A DNA stretch of 17,327 bases from DASZYF01 sp035545535. GTDB taxonomy: Bacteria > Actinomycetota > Actinomycetes > Mycobacteriales > CAJCIY01. Both the position numbers and the translations under genes were made by a program. Positions 1 through 7,772 of the stretch are shown here, piece after piece; position 1 is the stretch's first letter, and the number at the start of each line of letters is the position of its first letter. Under the pieces are notes generated by a model, which searched no databases, was not told the DNA's origin, and saw only the letters and a program-made list of their open reading frames with translations. The stretch spans positions 1-17,327 of the forward strand of contig DASZYF010000132.1 in assembly GCA_035545535.1 (NCBI GenBank), written 5' to 3'.

Positions 1-338
1 CCCATGAGGAGCCACAGCACGATGCCGAGCTCCACGACGAGGTTCGTCGAGGCGAACATGAACGCCTGTGCCGCAGTGAAGTCGGCGCCGCGGACGAACA
101 GCGTGCGCGCGAGCGCCGCGGCCGCGTAGGAGCACGACGACGACGCCGCCCCGAGCAGCCCGGAGCGGACGAGCGTGCGCGGGCGATGGTCTCCGAGCGC
201 GCGCTGCATCTCCTCGCGCGAGACGAACGCCTGCACGGCGCCGGACAGCGCGAAGCCGAGCACCAGCGCCCAGAGCGTCTCCCAGAACATGCCGGCGCCG
301 TCGGCGAGGCTGTCGCCGACGGTGCTGAGCACGCTCAC
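1..338 (-). CDS. Permease of the YraQ/ArsP (DUF318) family, 5' part only
   Basis: Translated from the GTG at 338 down to the window edge, this gives about 112 residues of a membrane protein whose C-terminal part is cut off. After a hydrophobic segment (about residues 18-38) and a short charged loop comes SSSCSYAAAALARTLF (about 66-81), then GADFTAAQAFMFASTNLV (about 84-101). This Ser/Cys-rich membrane motif followed by an 'ASTNLV-E-GI' helix is typical of the predicted permease family PF03773 (YraQ, ArsP). ArsP members export trivalent organoarsenicals; most relatives have no known substrate, and none is assigned here. The GTG was chosen because no Shine-Dalgarno sequence precedes it but a TACTGT box lies exactly 6 nt upstream, the geometry of a leaderless transcript. 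It lies 115 nt downstream of the response regulator on the same strand, so it may be its own unit. Family assignment is fairly sure; function is not. Confidence 0.75.
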   Translation of the reverse strand, partial: MSVLSTVGDSLADGAGMFWETLWALVLGFALSGAVQAFVSREEMQRALGDHRPRTLVRSGLLGAASSSCSYAAAALARTLFVRGADFTAAQAFMFASTNLVVELGIVLWLLM

Positions 339-344
339 GACAGA

Positions 345-350
345 ACAGTA
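345..350 (-). promoter_or_regulatory. Candidate -10 box for a leaderless permease transcript
   Basis: On the minus strand TACTGT fits the TANNNT -10 consensus and ends 6 nt before the GTG at 338, so transcription would begin at or next to the start codon. No convincing -35 hexamer is visible. The same 6-nt geometry is seen at the tetR gene at 9009. Confidence 0.4.
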
Positions 351-354
351 GTTC

Positions 355-411
355 GGGACCCTTCGCGCCGATGCGGTGGGTGTCGTGCGTCCGGTCGCGG
401 GTGAGGGTCCC
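355..411. repeat. 8-bp inverted repeat between the response regulator and permease genes
   Basis: GGGACCCT (355-362) and AGGGTCCC (404-411) are perfect inverted copies separated by 41 nt. The copy nearer the permease lies just upstream of its candidate -10 box, so it could be part of an operator. There is no T-run that would make it an intrinsic terminator. An 8-bp match in DNA this GC-rich could be chance. Confidence 0.25.
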
Positions 412-453
412 GCAGCTGCCGTGCTGCTGCGCGGCGACCGCGGCGCGGCTGGG

Positions 454-1098
454 TCAGGACTCGAGCCAGCGCAGCACCGCGAGCACGCGGCGATGGTCGT
501 CGGCTGACGGGGCGAGGTCGAGCTTCATGAAGATGCTCGTCACGTGCTTCTCGACCGCTCCGGCCGAGAGGTGCAGCGCGGACGCGATGCCCGCGTTCGC
601 GCGGCCCTCGGCCATCAGCGCCAGCACGTCCTTCTCGCGAGGCGTCAGCGTGGCGACCTTGTCCGTGCGCCGGCTCGTGCCCATCAGCTGCGTGACGACC
701 TCGGGATCGAGCACCGTGCCACCGGCGGCGATGCGGCGGATCGCGTCGACGAACTCGCTCACGTCCGCCACCCGGTCCTTGAGCAGGTAGCCGACGCGTT
801 CGGAGCCGGCGGCGAGCAGCTGCGCGGCGTAGCGGGTCTCGACGTACTGCGAGAACACGAGGATCCCCAGCTCGGGCCGCTCCGCCCGCAGCGCGATCGC
901 GGCCTGCAGCCCTTCGGTGGTGTGCGTCGGCGGCATGCGGATGTCGACGACGGCGAGGTCGGGCGCGTGCTCCTCGACCGCCGCGACGAGGGCCGCAGCG
1001 TCGCCGACGGCGGCGACGACCTCCTCGCCGCGCTGCTCGAGCAGCTGGACGAGGCCGTCCCGCAGGACGGCCGCGTCCTCGGCGATCACGATGCGCAT
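454..1098 (-). CDS. NarL/LuxR-type two-component response regulator
   Basis: A 214-residue DNA-binding response regulator. The receiver domain covers residues 1-120: acidic pair E7/D8, phospho-acceptor D52 in VVDIRMPP, S83 in the switch position and K107 in GYLLKD. A LuxR/GerE helix-turn-helix follows at about 150-195, from TLTPREKDVLALMAEG to GAVEKHVTSIFMKLDL. Length and layout are normal for the family. An upstream in-frame ATG at 1113 would add MGWAA. The ATG at 1098 was chosen because MRIVIAEDAAV aligns with the usual receiver N-terminus and GGATGGGCGGCG precedes it. The gene starts 22 nt after the kinase gene stop (1121-1123), on the same strand, so the kinase is its evident partner. The regulon cannot be read from sequence, but the divergent oxidase gene at 2689 and the downstream permease are candidates. 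Confidence 0.93.
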   Translation of the reverse strand: MRIVIAEDAAVLRDGLVQLLEQRGEEVVAAVGDAAALVAAVEEHAPDLAVVDIRMPPTHTTEGLQAAIALRAERPELGILVFSQYVETRYAAQLLAAGSERVGYLLKDRVADVSEFVDAIRRIAAGGTVLDPEVVTQLMGTSRRTDKVATLTPREKDVLALMAEGRANAGIASALHLSAGAVEKHVTSIFMKLDLAPSADDHRRVLAVLRWLES

Positions 1099-1120
1099 CG
1101 CCGCCCATCCCATCCCCGTG

Positions 1121-2419
1121 TCACAGCGGGACCTCCACCGTCACGGTCGTCGGGCCGCCGTCGGGGCTGGAGACCGCCAGGGTGCCGTCGACGGTGGCCA
1201 GCCGGTCGGCCAGCCCGGCCAGGCCGCTGCCGCCGTGGCCACCGACGGTCGCGCCGCCCCGTCCGTCGTCCTCGACCCGCAGCACCAGCCGGTGCTCACC
1301 ACGGACCACCGACACCGCTGCGTGCCGCGCCCCGCTGTGCTTCGCGACGTTGGTCAGCAGCTCGGCCGTGCAGAAGTACGCGATGGTCTCCACCGCCGGG
1401 CTGGGCCGTTGCGGCAACGAGACGTGCAGCGTCGCGGGGACCGGGCTGCGGGCGACCAACGTGGAGAGCGCCTCGTCGAGGCCGTTGTCCAGCGCCGGCG
1501 GGTGGATGCCCCGCGCGAGGTCGCGCAGGTCGACGATGGTGCCCTTCGCCTCCTGGTGCGCCGACGACACCAGCGCCCGGGCCCGCGCCACCGCGACCTC
1601 CGGGTCGTCGCCCTCGAGCTCTTCCTTGGCCATCCCGAGGCTCATCGCCAGCGCGACGAGCCGGGCCTGCGCACCGTCGTGCAGGTCGCGCTCGATCCGG
1701 CGCAGTGCCGCGGCCGAGTCGTCCACCGCGAGCGCCCGCGTGGTCTCGAGCTCGCGCATGCGCTCGGTCATCGTCGTCGGCCCGAGCAGGCCGCGGATCA
1801 GCATCCGGTCGACCTTGACGAAGCCGTGCACGACCCACGGCCCGACGAACAGGAGCACGAGGCCCACCGCCTCGACGAGCAGGATGCGCTGCCAGGTGTC
1901 GAAGAAGTAGCTCGTCCCGGCACTCGCGCCGCGGTGCGGCCCGCCCTTGTCGTCGTGCTGCAGCGGCAGGAACGGGCGCCACGCGGCGTAGGTGATCCCG
2001 CCGAGCGCGATCGACCAGGCAACGGTCGTGGCGACGAGCTCGGCGATGGCGACCGGGAAGTGGACGATCAGGAAGAGCATCGCCCGCCAGCCCGCGCGGT
2101 CGGAGAGGTAGCCGCGCAGGCCGCGCCGGCGATCGGTCGCCCGGGGAGCGCTGACATCCAGGCCGAGCAGGCCGCGCGCGAGCCCCCGGTAGCCCGCCCC
2201 GAACCCGCGCGCGCCGACGAGTGAGAGGGCCAGCAACGGGAAGCCCACCAGCGTGACGAGCAGGCCGGCGCTGACGCTGAGCGCCGTCACCGCGAACACG
2301 AAGCCCGCGGTACCGGTGCCGAACGCGACGAGGCAGTAGAGCGCCTCGGCCCAGGTCTGCCGGTGGAACGGCGCGCTCAGGAACGTCGGACCGGGCCCGG
2401 TCATGGTCGTGTCATCCAT
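1121..2419 (-). CDS. Sensor histidine kinase, HisKA_3 type with PF13796-like membrane sensor
   Basis: A 432-residue membrane sensor kinase. The N-terminal half (about 28-200) holds four hydrophobic stretches (about 27-47, 50-70, 112-142, 178-200) with hardly any extracytoplasmic domain, as in the 'putative sensor' family PF13796 of actinomycete kinases. A coiled dimerisation region carries RRIERDLHDGAQARLVAL with phospho-acceptor H247. The ATPase domain shows the N-box TAELLTNVAKHS (N357), VEDDGRGG (about 383-389) and GGSGLAGLADRL (about 396-407). The lack of a large sensor domain suggests that it senses something in or at the membrane, as in LiaS/DesK-type kinases; the signal is unknown. It precedes the response regulator in one operon. 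A second in-frame ATG at 2404 is an alternative start. Its 5' end faces the divergent oxidase gene across about 270 bp. Confidence 0.93.
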   Translation of the reverse strand: MDDTTMTGPGPTFLSAPFHRQTWAEALYCLVAFGTGTAGFVFAVTALSVSAGLLVTLVGFPLLALSLVGARGFGAGYRGLARGLLGLDVSAPRATDRRRGLRGYLSDRAGWRAMLFLIVHFPVAIAELVATTVAWSIALGGITYAAWRPFLPLQHDDKGGPHRGASAGTSYFFDTWQRILLVEAVGLVLLFVGPWVVHGFVKVDRMLIRGLLGPTTMTERMRELETTRALAVDDSAAALRRIERDLHDGAQARLVALAMSLGMAKEELEGDDPEVAVARARALVSSAHQEAKGTIVDLRDLARGIHPPALDNGLDEALSTLVARSPVPATLHVSLPQRPSPAVETIAYFCTAELLTNVAKHSGARHAAVSVVRGEHRLVLRVEDDGRGGATVGGHGGSGLAGLADRLATVDGTLAVSSPDGGPTTVTVEVPL

Positions 2420-2522
2420 GGGATCCAGGCTCGCCGCGCGGGGGCTTCGCTCCCAGCCGGTGCGCCGCCGACATCGGGTAGGGCTAACCCCCCTCGGCCC
2501 GTCCCGTCCACGGCACGCTCTC

Positions 2523-2550
2523 GCGCAGGAACGGGCGCACCGTCCTGCGC
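2523..2550. promoter_or_regulatory. Inverted repeat in the divergent kinase/oxidase control region
   Basis: GCGCAGGA (2523-2530) and TCCTGCGC (2543-2550) form a perfect 8-bp dyad with a 12-nt spacer, about 105 bp from the kinase start and 140 bp from the oxidase start. It is the clearest symmetric element in the gene-free stretch 2420-2688 and could be an operator for either gene. No clear -10/-35 pair could be fixed in this region. Confidence 0.35.
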
Positions 2551-2675
2551 CGTCGCCATGCTCACGGACCGTAGCCGTGGGCTGCGCCAGCAGTGTCGTC
2601 TCGGTGACAGCGGCTGCGCCATCCGGGGGAGCGGTGGTGGGATCGGTGCTGCAAGTGGGGGATGGGGTCCGGTCC

Positions 2676-2681
2676 AGGGGG
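2676..2681 (+). promoter_or_regulatory. Ribosome-binding site that decides the oxidase start
   Basis: AGGGGG lies 7 nt before the GTG at 2689, the ideal distance. The two upstream in-frame ATGs (2662 and 2683) have purine tracts only directly against the start codon, which is too close. Confidence 0.5.
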
Positions 2682-2688
2682 AATGCAC

Positions 2689-5600
2689 GTGCGGTTGCGG
2701 CTGGTCTCGAGCATCGCCACGCCGGTGGCCGCCGGCCTCGCCCTCGCCGTCGCGGTGGTGATCTCGCCCAGCGGCCCGCCCGGTCGCAGCCCGGCGCTGC
2801 ACCTCGCGGCGACGGCCCGCTCCACGTGGACCGCCACCGCCGACAGCCAGGAGCTGCAGGGCGAGAACGGCGCTGCGCAGAACGTCCTCGACGGCAGCAC
2901 CAGCACCATCTGGCACTCGCAGTGGTACGCCGCCAACGCGCCGCTGCCGCACTGGATCGTCATCGACACCAAGGCCGTGCAGTCGTGGACGGGCCTCGTC
3001 TACACGCCGCGGCAGGACGGCGTGCCGAACGGGCGGATCGGGCAGTACCAGATCGACGCGTCCACCGACGGCACCACCTGGACCGCGAACCCGGTCGCGA
3101 CCGGCACGCTGCCCGACACCGCGCAGGTGTCGACCATCGCGTTCCCGGCGGTCAGTGCGCGCTACGTCCGGCTCACTGCGCTCACCGAGGCGGGCAACCG
3201 CGGGCCGTGGACGAGCGCGGCCGAGATCGACCTCGTCGCGGCTCCGGGCGGGGGCCCGAGCCCCAGCCCGTCGGTGACGCCGTCGTCCAGCCCGTCGACC
3301 AGCCCGAGCGCTTCCGCCAGCCCGAGCAAGTCGAGCAGCCCGAGCGTGTCCGTCAGCCCGAGCAAGTCGAGCAGCCCAAGCGCCTCGTCCAGCCCGAGCG
3401 CCTCTTCCAGCCCGAGCCCCAGCGGCAACCCGTTGCCGCCCCGCTCGCAGTGGATCGCCACCGCCGACAGCTTCGAGAGCGCGCAGGAGAACGGCTCGCC
3501 CGCCAACGTGCTCGACGGCAACGCGGCCACGTTCTGGCACACCGACTGGAGCGTCAACCCGGTCCCGCCCTACCCGCACTGGATCCAGGTGGACACGCGG
3601 GTGCAGCGCTCCATCACGGCCGCGATCGTCACGCCCCGCGGCGACGGCGTGAACAACGGCCGCATCGGCCAGTACACGATCGCCGTCTCGGCCGACGGTG
3701 CCACCTGGACGCAGGTCGCGTCCGGGACGTTCGCCGACTCCGCCACCACCAAGACGGTCACGTTCCCGGCCGCGGTGGGGCGCTACCTGCGCGTCAACGC
3801 TCTCAGCGAGGCCGGCAACCGCGGCCCGTGGGCGAGCATGGGCGAGCTCGACGTCACCAGCACGGCCGTGACGAGCCCGAGCCCCAGCCCGAGCGTCTCG
3901 CCGTCGACCAGCCCGACCCCGAGCCCGACGGGCAGTCCCACGCCGAGCCCGTCGCCGTCGACATCGCCGAGCCCGTCGCCCTCGCCGAGCGCGAGCCCGC
4001 TGCCGCCGCGCACCCAGTGGACCGCCACCGCCGACAGCGTCGAGACCGCGCAGGAGAACGGCTCCGCCCAGAACGTGCTCGACGGCAACACGGCCACGTT
4101 CTGGCACACCGACTGGAGCGTCAACCCGGTCCCGCCCTACCCGCACTGGATCCAGCTCGACACCAAGGCCCAGCGCACGATCACCGCGCTCTCCTACACC
4201 GCCCGCTCGGACGGCAGCCCCAACGGGCGCATCGGGCAGTACACGATCGGGGTCTCGTCCGACGGAAGCACCTGGACGCAGGTCGCGTCCGGCACCTTGG
4301 CGGACGTCGCCGGCACGCAGGTGGTGACGTTCCCGGCCACCAACGGGCGGTACGTCAAGCTCACCGCGCTCAGCGAGGCGGGCAACCGCGGCCCGTGGAG
4401 CAGCGCCGGCGAGATCGACCTCACGAGCAGCGCGGTCGGCGGCGGGGGCGGGACCACCGGCACCAAGGGCAAGTGGACGCCACCGCTGGCCCTGCCGATC
4501 AACCCGGCCGCCGCCGCGATGCTGTCCAACGGCAAGGTCCTCACCTGGGCGTCCTACTCGGGTGACCAGATCAGCTCCAACCCGGACGGCCAGACCGCCA
4601 CGGCGACCGTCGACACCGTGACCGGCGCCATCAGCCAGCGCACCGTCACCGAGACCGGCCACGACATGTTCTGCCCGGGCCTCGCGATCCTGACCGACGG
4701 CCGGGTGTTCGTCTCCGGCGGAGCCGACAACGCGAAGCAGAGCTTCTACGACCCCTCGAGCAACACGTGGGGCGTGCTCGCGCCGCTCAAGACCACCCGC
4801 GGCTACCAGGCGTCGGTGACGCTCTCGAACGGCAAGGTGTTCACGCTCGGCGGCTCGTGGAGCGGCGGCGTCGGCAACAAGGGTGGCGAGCTCTGGGCGC
4901 CGGGCGGGGCGCAGGGCACCGCCACGTCGCTCGCCGGCGTGCCGGTCGCGCCGTTCGAGACCGCCGACGCGCAGGGCGAGTACCGCAGCGACAACCACAT
5001 GTGGCTGTTCGCGTGGAAGAACGGCACCGTCTTCCAGGCCGGCCCGTCGAAGGCCATGCACTGGGTCGACACCAGCGGCACCGGCAGCTACAGCTCCGCC
5101 GGCCTGCGCGGCGACTCGGCCGATGCGATGAACGGTGACGCCGTCATGTACGACGTCGGCAAGATCCTCACGCTCGGCGGGGCGACTAACTACATGAGCA
5201 CGTCATCGACCCCGGTGCAGGCGACCGCGAACACCTACACGATCGACATCAACGGCTCCACGCCCGTGGTCACCAAGCAGGCGCCGCTCGCGAGCGCCCG
5301 CGCGTTCGCGAACAGCGTCGTGCTGCCCGACGGCAGCGTGCTCGCGATGGGCGGCCAGCTCGTGCCGGTGCCGTTCGACGACTCGACCTCGGTGCTGACG
5401 CCCGAGCTGTGGAGCCCGGCGACCGGCAAGTGGACGGCCATGGCCGATGAGAACACGCCGCGCAACTACCACTCGTGGTCGCTGCTGCTGCCCGACGCCC
5501 GGGTGATCTCCGGCGGCGGCCAGCTGTGCGACGGCGGCTGCACCGACCAGCACCCGAACTACGAGATCTTCACGCCGCCGTACCTGCTCGACGCCGCCAC

Positions 5601-5904
5601 CGGCAACCCGCGGGCGCGGCCCGCCATCCAGTCCGCGCCCGCGAGCGCCGCACTGGGCGCGACGATCAGCGTCACCACCGACTCGCCGGTGACGTCGTTC
5701 AGCATGGTGCGCATGGGCTCGGCAACGCACTCGGTCGACACCGACCAGCGCCGCATCCCGTTGACACCGACGACGACCGGCACCAACACCTACTCGCTGA
5801 CCCTGCCCACGGATCCCGGCATCGCCGTGCCGGGCGAGTGGATGCTGTTCGCGCTGGACGCGAACGGCACTCCGAGCATCGCGGCCACCATCGCGGTGCA
5901 CTAG
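2689..5904 (+). CDS. Secreted galactose-oxidase-like copper radical oxidase with three discoidin domains
   Basis: The protein has 1071 residues from GTG 2689. A signal peptide (MRLRLVSS then a hydrophobic run to about 30) precedes three F5/8 type C (CBM32-like) domains at about 45-188, 254-393 and 443-583, separated by Ser/Pro linkers. The catalytic part (about 593-1071) is a kelch propeller plus C-terminal immunoglobulin-like domain (DUF1929). It follows fungal galactose oxidase closely: HDMFCPG (C662), RGYQ (Y706), GGSWSGG (W724), NYHS (Y927, H928) and ATHSVDTDQRRIPL (H1014). These match C228, Y272, W290, Y495, H496 and H581. The spacings agree too (44 residues Cys-Tyr, 18 Tyr-Trp), so a Cys-Tyr cofactor and copper site are expected. 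The family oxidises primary alcohols to aldehydes, releasing hydrogen peroxide. Substrate is inferred as a galactose-containing or other glycan outside the cell. The gene stands alone, divergent from the kinase pair; it ends at TAG 5902-5904. Confidence 0.93.
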   Translation: MRLRLVSSIATPVAAGLALAVAVVISPSGPPGRSPALHLAATARSTWTATADSQELQGENGAAQNVLDGSTSTIWHSQWYAANAPLPHWIVIDTKAVQSWTGLVYTPRQDGVPNGRIGQYQIDASTDGTTWTANPVATGTLPDTAQVSTIAFPAVSARYVRLTALTEAGNRGPWTSAAEIDLVAAPGGGPSPSPSVTPSSSPSTSPSASASPSKSSSPSVSVSPSKSSSPSASSSPSASSSPSPSGNPLPPRSQWIATADSFESAQENGSPANVLDGNAATFWHTDWSVNPVPPYPHWIQVDTRVQRSITAAIVTPRGDGVNNGRIGQYTIAVSADGATWTQVASGTFADSATTKTVTFPAAVGRYLRVNALSEAGNRGPWASMGELDVTSTAVTSPSPSPSVSPSTSPTPSPTGSPTPSPSPSTSPSPSPSPSASPLPPRTQWTATADSVETAQENGSAQNVLDGNTATFWHTDWSVNPVPPYPHWIQLDTKAQRTITALSYTARSDGSPNGRIGQYTIGVSSDGSTWTQVASGTLADVAGTQVVTFPATNGRYVKLTALSEAGNRGPWSSAGEIDLTSSAVGGGGGTTGTKGKWTPPLALPINPAAAAMLSNGKVLTWASYSGDQISSNPDGQTATATVDTVTGAISQRTVTETGHDMFCPGLAILTDGRVFVSGGADNAKQSFYDPSSNTWGVLAPLKTTRGYQASVTLSNGKVFTLGGSWSGGVGNKGGELWAPGGAQGTATSLAGVPVAPFETADAQGEYRSDNHMWLFAWKNGTVFQAGPSKAMHWVDTSGTGSYSSAGLRGDSADAMNGDAVMYDVGKILTLGGATNYMSTSSTPVQATANTYTIDINGSTPVVTKQAPLASARAFANSVVLPDGSVLAMGGQLVPVPFDDSTSVLTPELWSPATGKWTAMADENTPRNYHSWSLLLPDARVISGGGQLCDGGCTDQHPNYEIFTPPYLLDAATGNPRARPAIQSAPASAALGATISVTTDSPVTSFSMVRMGSATHSVDTDQRRIPLTPTTTGTNTYSLTLPTDPGIAVPGEWMLFALDANGTPSIAATIAVH
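3256..3432 (+). repeat. Ser/Pro linker repeat between discoidin domains 1 and 2
   Basis: This low-complexity stretch codes for units such as SPS, SPSKSS and SPSASS. The DNA is an irregular tandem array of AGCCCGAGC and close variants (AGCAAGTCGAGCAGCCC occurs twice, around 3324 and 3360). It is a flexible, probably extended spacer. Such arrays are prone to slippage, so linker length may vary between strains. Confidence 0.8.
3524..3588 (+). repeat. 65-bp exact direct repeat, copy 1 (discoidin domain 2)
   Basis: These 65 bases are identical to 4091-4155, 567 bp downstream. They code for the core of the discoidin domain around FWHTDWSVNPVPPYPHWI. The flanking parts of the two domains differ at many silent sites, so this block has been kept or made identical more recently. 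Confidence 0.9.
3868..4005 (+). repeat. Ser/Pro/Thr linker repeat between discoidin domains 2 and 3
   Basis: The second low-complexity linker codes mainly for SPSPS and SPTPS units built from AGCCCG, CCGAGC and TCGCCG steps. It lacks the lysines of the first linker, so the two are similar in kind but not recent copies of each other. Confidence 0.8.
4091..4155 (+). repeat. 65-bp exact direct repeat, copy 2 (discoidin domain 3)
   Basis: Exact copy of 3524-3588. Recombination between the two copies would remove 567 bp in frame (189 codons), giving a protein with two discoidin domains instead of three. Confidence 0.9.
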
Positions 5905-5910
5905 CGCTAG
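5901..5910. other. Palindrome holding the stop codons of two convergent genes
   Basis: CTAGCGCTAG is a perfect 10-bp palindrome. Read on the plus strand it gives the TAG that ends the oxidase; read on the minus strand it gives the TAG that ends the ABC exporter. Only two bases separate the stop codons, so no terminator fits between the genes. Confidence 0.85.
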
Positions 5911-7727
5911 ACCAGTGCCGGCTGGCGCTCCTCGTCGGTCAGGAAGGCGCCGGACTGGTGGCGCCACAGCTCCGCGTAGATGCCGTCGCCGGTGACGAGC
6001 TCGCCGTGCGTGCCCTGCTCGACGACCCGCCCGTGATCCATCACCACGAGCCGGTCCATGCGCGCCACGGTGGAGAGCCGGTGCGCGATGACGATCGCCG
6101 TACGGCCCTCCATCAGCCGCCACAGCGCGTCCTGGATGAGCAGCTCGCTCTCGGAGTCGAGCGCGCTGGTCGCCTCGTCGAGCAGCAGGATCGGCGCGTC
6201 GCGCAGGATCGCGCGGGCGATCGCGATGCGCTGGCGCTGGCCGCCGGACAGCTTCACGCCGCGCTCGCCGACGAGCGTCTCGAGCCCGTGGGGAAGGCCG
6301 TGGATGAACCCGGTCGCGTGCGCCGACTCGGCCGCCGCCCAGATCTGCTCCTCGGTGGCGTCCGGGCGCCCGAACGCGATGTTCTCGCGCAGCGTGCGGT
6401 GGAACATCACCGGGTCCTGGGGCACGTAGGAGATGAGGCTGCGCAGGTCCTCCTGGCGCAGGCGGGCGATGTCCTGCCCGCCGGCGAGGATCCGGCCGCC
6501 CTGCACGTCCATGAGCCGCAGGATGAGCCGCACCATCGTGGTCTTGCCGCCGCCCGAGCGGCCGATGAGACCGACGTGCTCGCCGGATGCGACGGTGAGG
6601 TCGAGCCGGTCGAACAACGCGCGGCCGCCGTCGTGCGCGAACGTGACCGCGTCGAAGCACACGCTCGCATCCGCCGGCTGCAGCGGCAGCGGATCGGACA
6701 CGTCGACGACCGTCGGCTCGTCGAGCAGCAGCTCGGTGAACTGGGCCGCCTCGGTGAGCGAGCTCTCGATCTGGCGGTAGATGTGGTTGAACTCGAACAG
6801 CACCCGCGTCGACTGCGCGAAGTAGGTGAACGCGACCACGATCGAGGCGATGTCCAGCCGCAGCGCGAGCACGAGCCCCAACGCGTTGACGATCACGCTC
6901 ATCGGCGCCGCGACGGTGTCGATGTGCGTGTTCTGGTAGTCCCACGAGCGCTGGGTCAGGCGGCGCAGCACCTCGACGTGGCCGCGGTGCGCGAGCGCCT
7001 CGCGCTTCTCCGCGGCGAACGTGCGCACCGCATCCATGTTCGCCAGCGTGTCGGCCACGTGGCCGGACACGACCGTCCACTGCGCCTCGCGCGCGTCGAC
7101 CATCGCCTGCCGGCGCTTGATGAGCGGCACGACCATCAGCGCGGTGAGCACGATGCCGCCGACGAGCACGGCGTCGAGCGACGGGTCGTAGCCCCAGAGC
7201 ACGACGCAGCCGAAGCCGATGGGCACGATGTTGGACACGACGTTGAACGACAGCGTGTCGAACGCCTCCTCGAACCGCGACGCGAACGACAGCACGCGCT
7301 TGGTCAGCGAGCCGGCGAAGTTGTCATGGAAGAACACGGCGTCCTTCGCGAGCAGCGCGTCCATGCCCTCGAGGTAGAGGTCGCGGATGCTGCGCGTCTC
7401 GCAGCGGATGATGCACGCGATGCCGAGCCGCCAGCAGCCCTCGCCGGCCAGCCAGGTCAGCGCGAAGCCGGTGATGTACGGCGTCAGCTGGTGGCCGCTG
7501 AGGTGCTCGCCGTGAGCGAGGCGCTGCGCGACGCGCGCCACGAACAGCGGAGGCACATAGAAGATGAGGATGCTGCCGAGCGCCGGCAGCACGAGGCCGC
7601 CGGTCGCCATAGCCGCGTGGCGCCGCATCGCTCGTCCGTAGAAGCGCAGCACGACCAGCAGTGCGGCTTTGCGGTGCTGTGACGAGCGGTGCCCGGTCGC
7701 GCTGGCGGACTGATCGTCACCCTCCAT
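5907..7727 (-). CDS. ABC exporter, fused membrane and ATPase domains
   Basis: A 606-residue half-transporter of the exporter type. The membrane domain lies at about 40-330, with hydrophobic spans near 42-68, 84-108, 162-205 and 275-305. The ATPase domain (about 355-590) is complete: Walker A GRSGGGKT (389-396), Q-loop Q437, signature LSGGQ (493-497), Walker B ILLLDEATSALD with catalytic E518, and H-loop H549. Nothing is degenerate, so a homodimer could work alone, and no partner half-transporter is present. It lies 45 nt downstream of a glycosyltransferase on the same strand. That suggests, as inference, export of a glycosylated lipid or small molecule; a drug exporter is equally possible from sequence. 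The ATG at 7727 has only a close G-tract upstream, so the exact start is less certain. It ends 2 nt from the convergent oxidase stop codon. Confidence 0.92.
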   Translation of the reverse strand: MEGDDQSASATGHRSSQHRKAALLVVLRFYGRAMRRHAAMATGGLVLPALGSILIFYVPPLFVARVAQRLAHGEHLSGHQLTPYITGFALTWLAGEGCWRLGIACIIRCETRSIRDLYLEGMDALLAKDAVFFHDNFAGSLTKRVLSFASRFEEAFDTLSFNVVSNIVPIGFGCVVLWGYDPSLDAVLVGGIVLTALMVVPLIKRRQAMVDAREAQWTVVSGHVADTLANMDAVRTFAAEKREALAHRGHVEVLRRLTQRSWDYQNTHIDTVAAPMSVIVNALGLVLALRLDIASIVVAFTYFAQSTRVLFEFNHIYRQIESSLTEAAQFTELLLDEPTVVDVSDPLPLQPADASVCFDAVTFAHDGGRALFDRLDLTVASGEHVGLIGRSGGGKTTMVRLILRLMDVQGGRILAGGQDIARLRQEDLRSLISYVPQDPVMFHRTLRENIAFGRPDATEEQIWAAAESAHATGFIHGLPHGLETLVGERGVKLSGGQRQRIAIARAILRDAPILLLDEATSALDSESELLIQDALWRLMEGRTAIVIAHRLSTVARMDRLVVMDHGRVVEQGTHGELVTGDGIYAELWRHQSGAFLTDEERQPALV

Positions 7728-7772
7728 GCCCCCATGGTCTGGGCACGGTCAAGCGAGTTCGTCGCGTGCGGG

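Noticed and set aside
186..404. A 72-codon plus-strand frame near the left edge
   Set aside because: It is antisense to the permease, whose translation carries a recognisable conserved membrane motif.
3256..3432. Regular short repeats that might suggest a CRISPR or other array
   Set aside because: They stay in frame within a long coding sequence and encode a Ser/Pro linker; there are no unique spacers.
2401..5061. An 886-codon minus-strand open frame across the oxidase gene
   Set aside because: Low-complexity translation with periodic Ala/Gly/Arg; it mirrors the repeated discoidin domains and linkers on the other strand.
5475..7682. A long plus-strand open frame opposite the ABC exporter
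   Set aside because: The opposite strand carries all ABC motifs; this frame has no recognisable fold and runs through the oxidase stop region in another frame.
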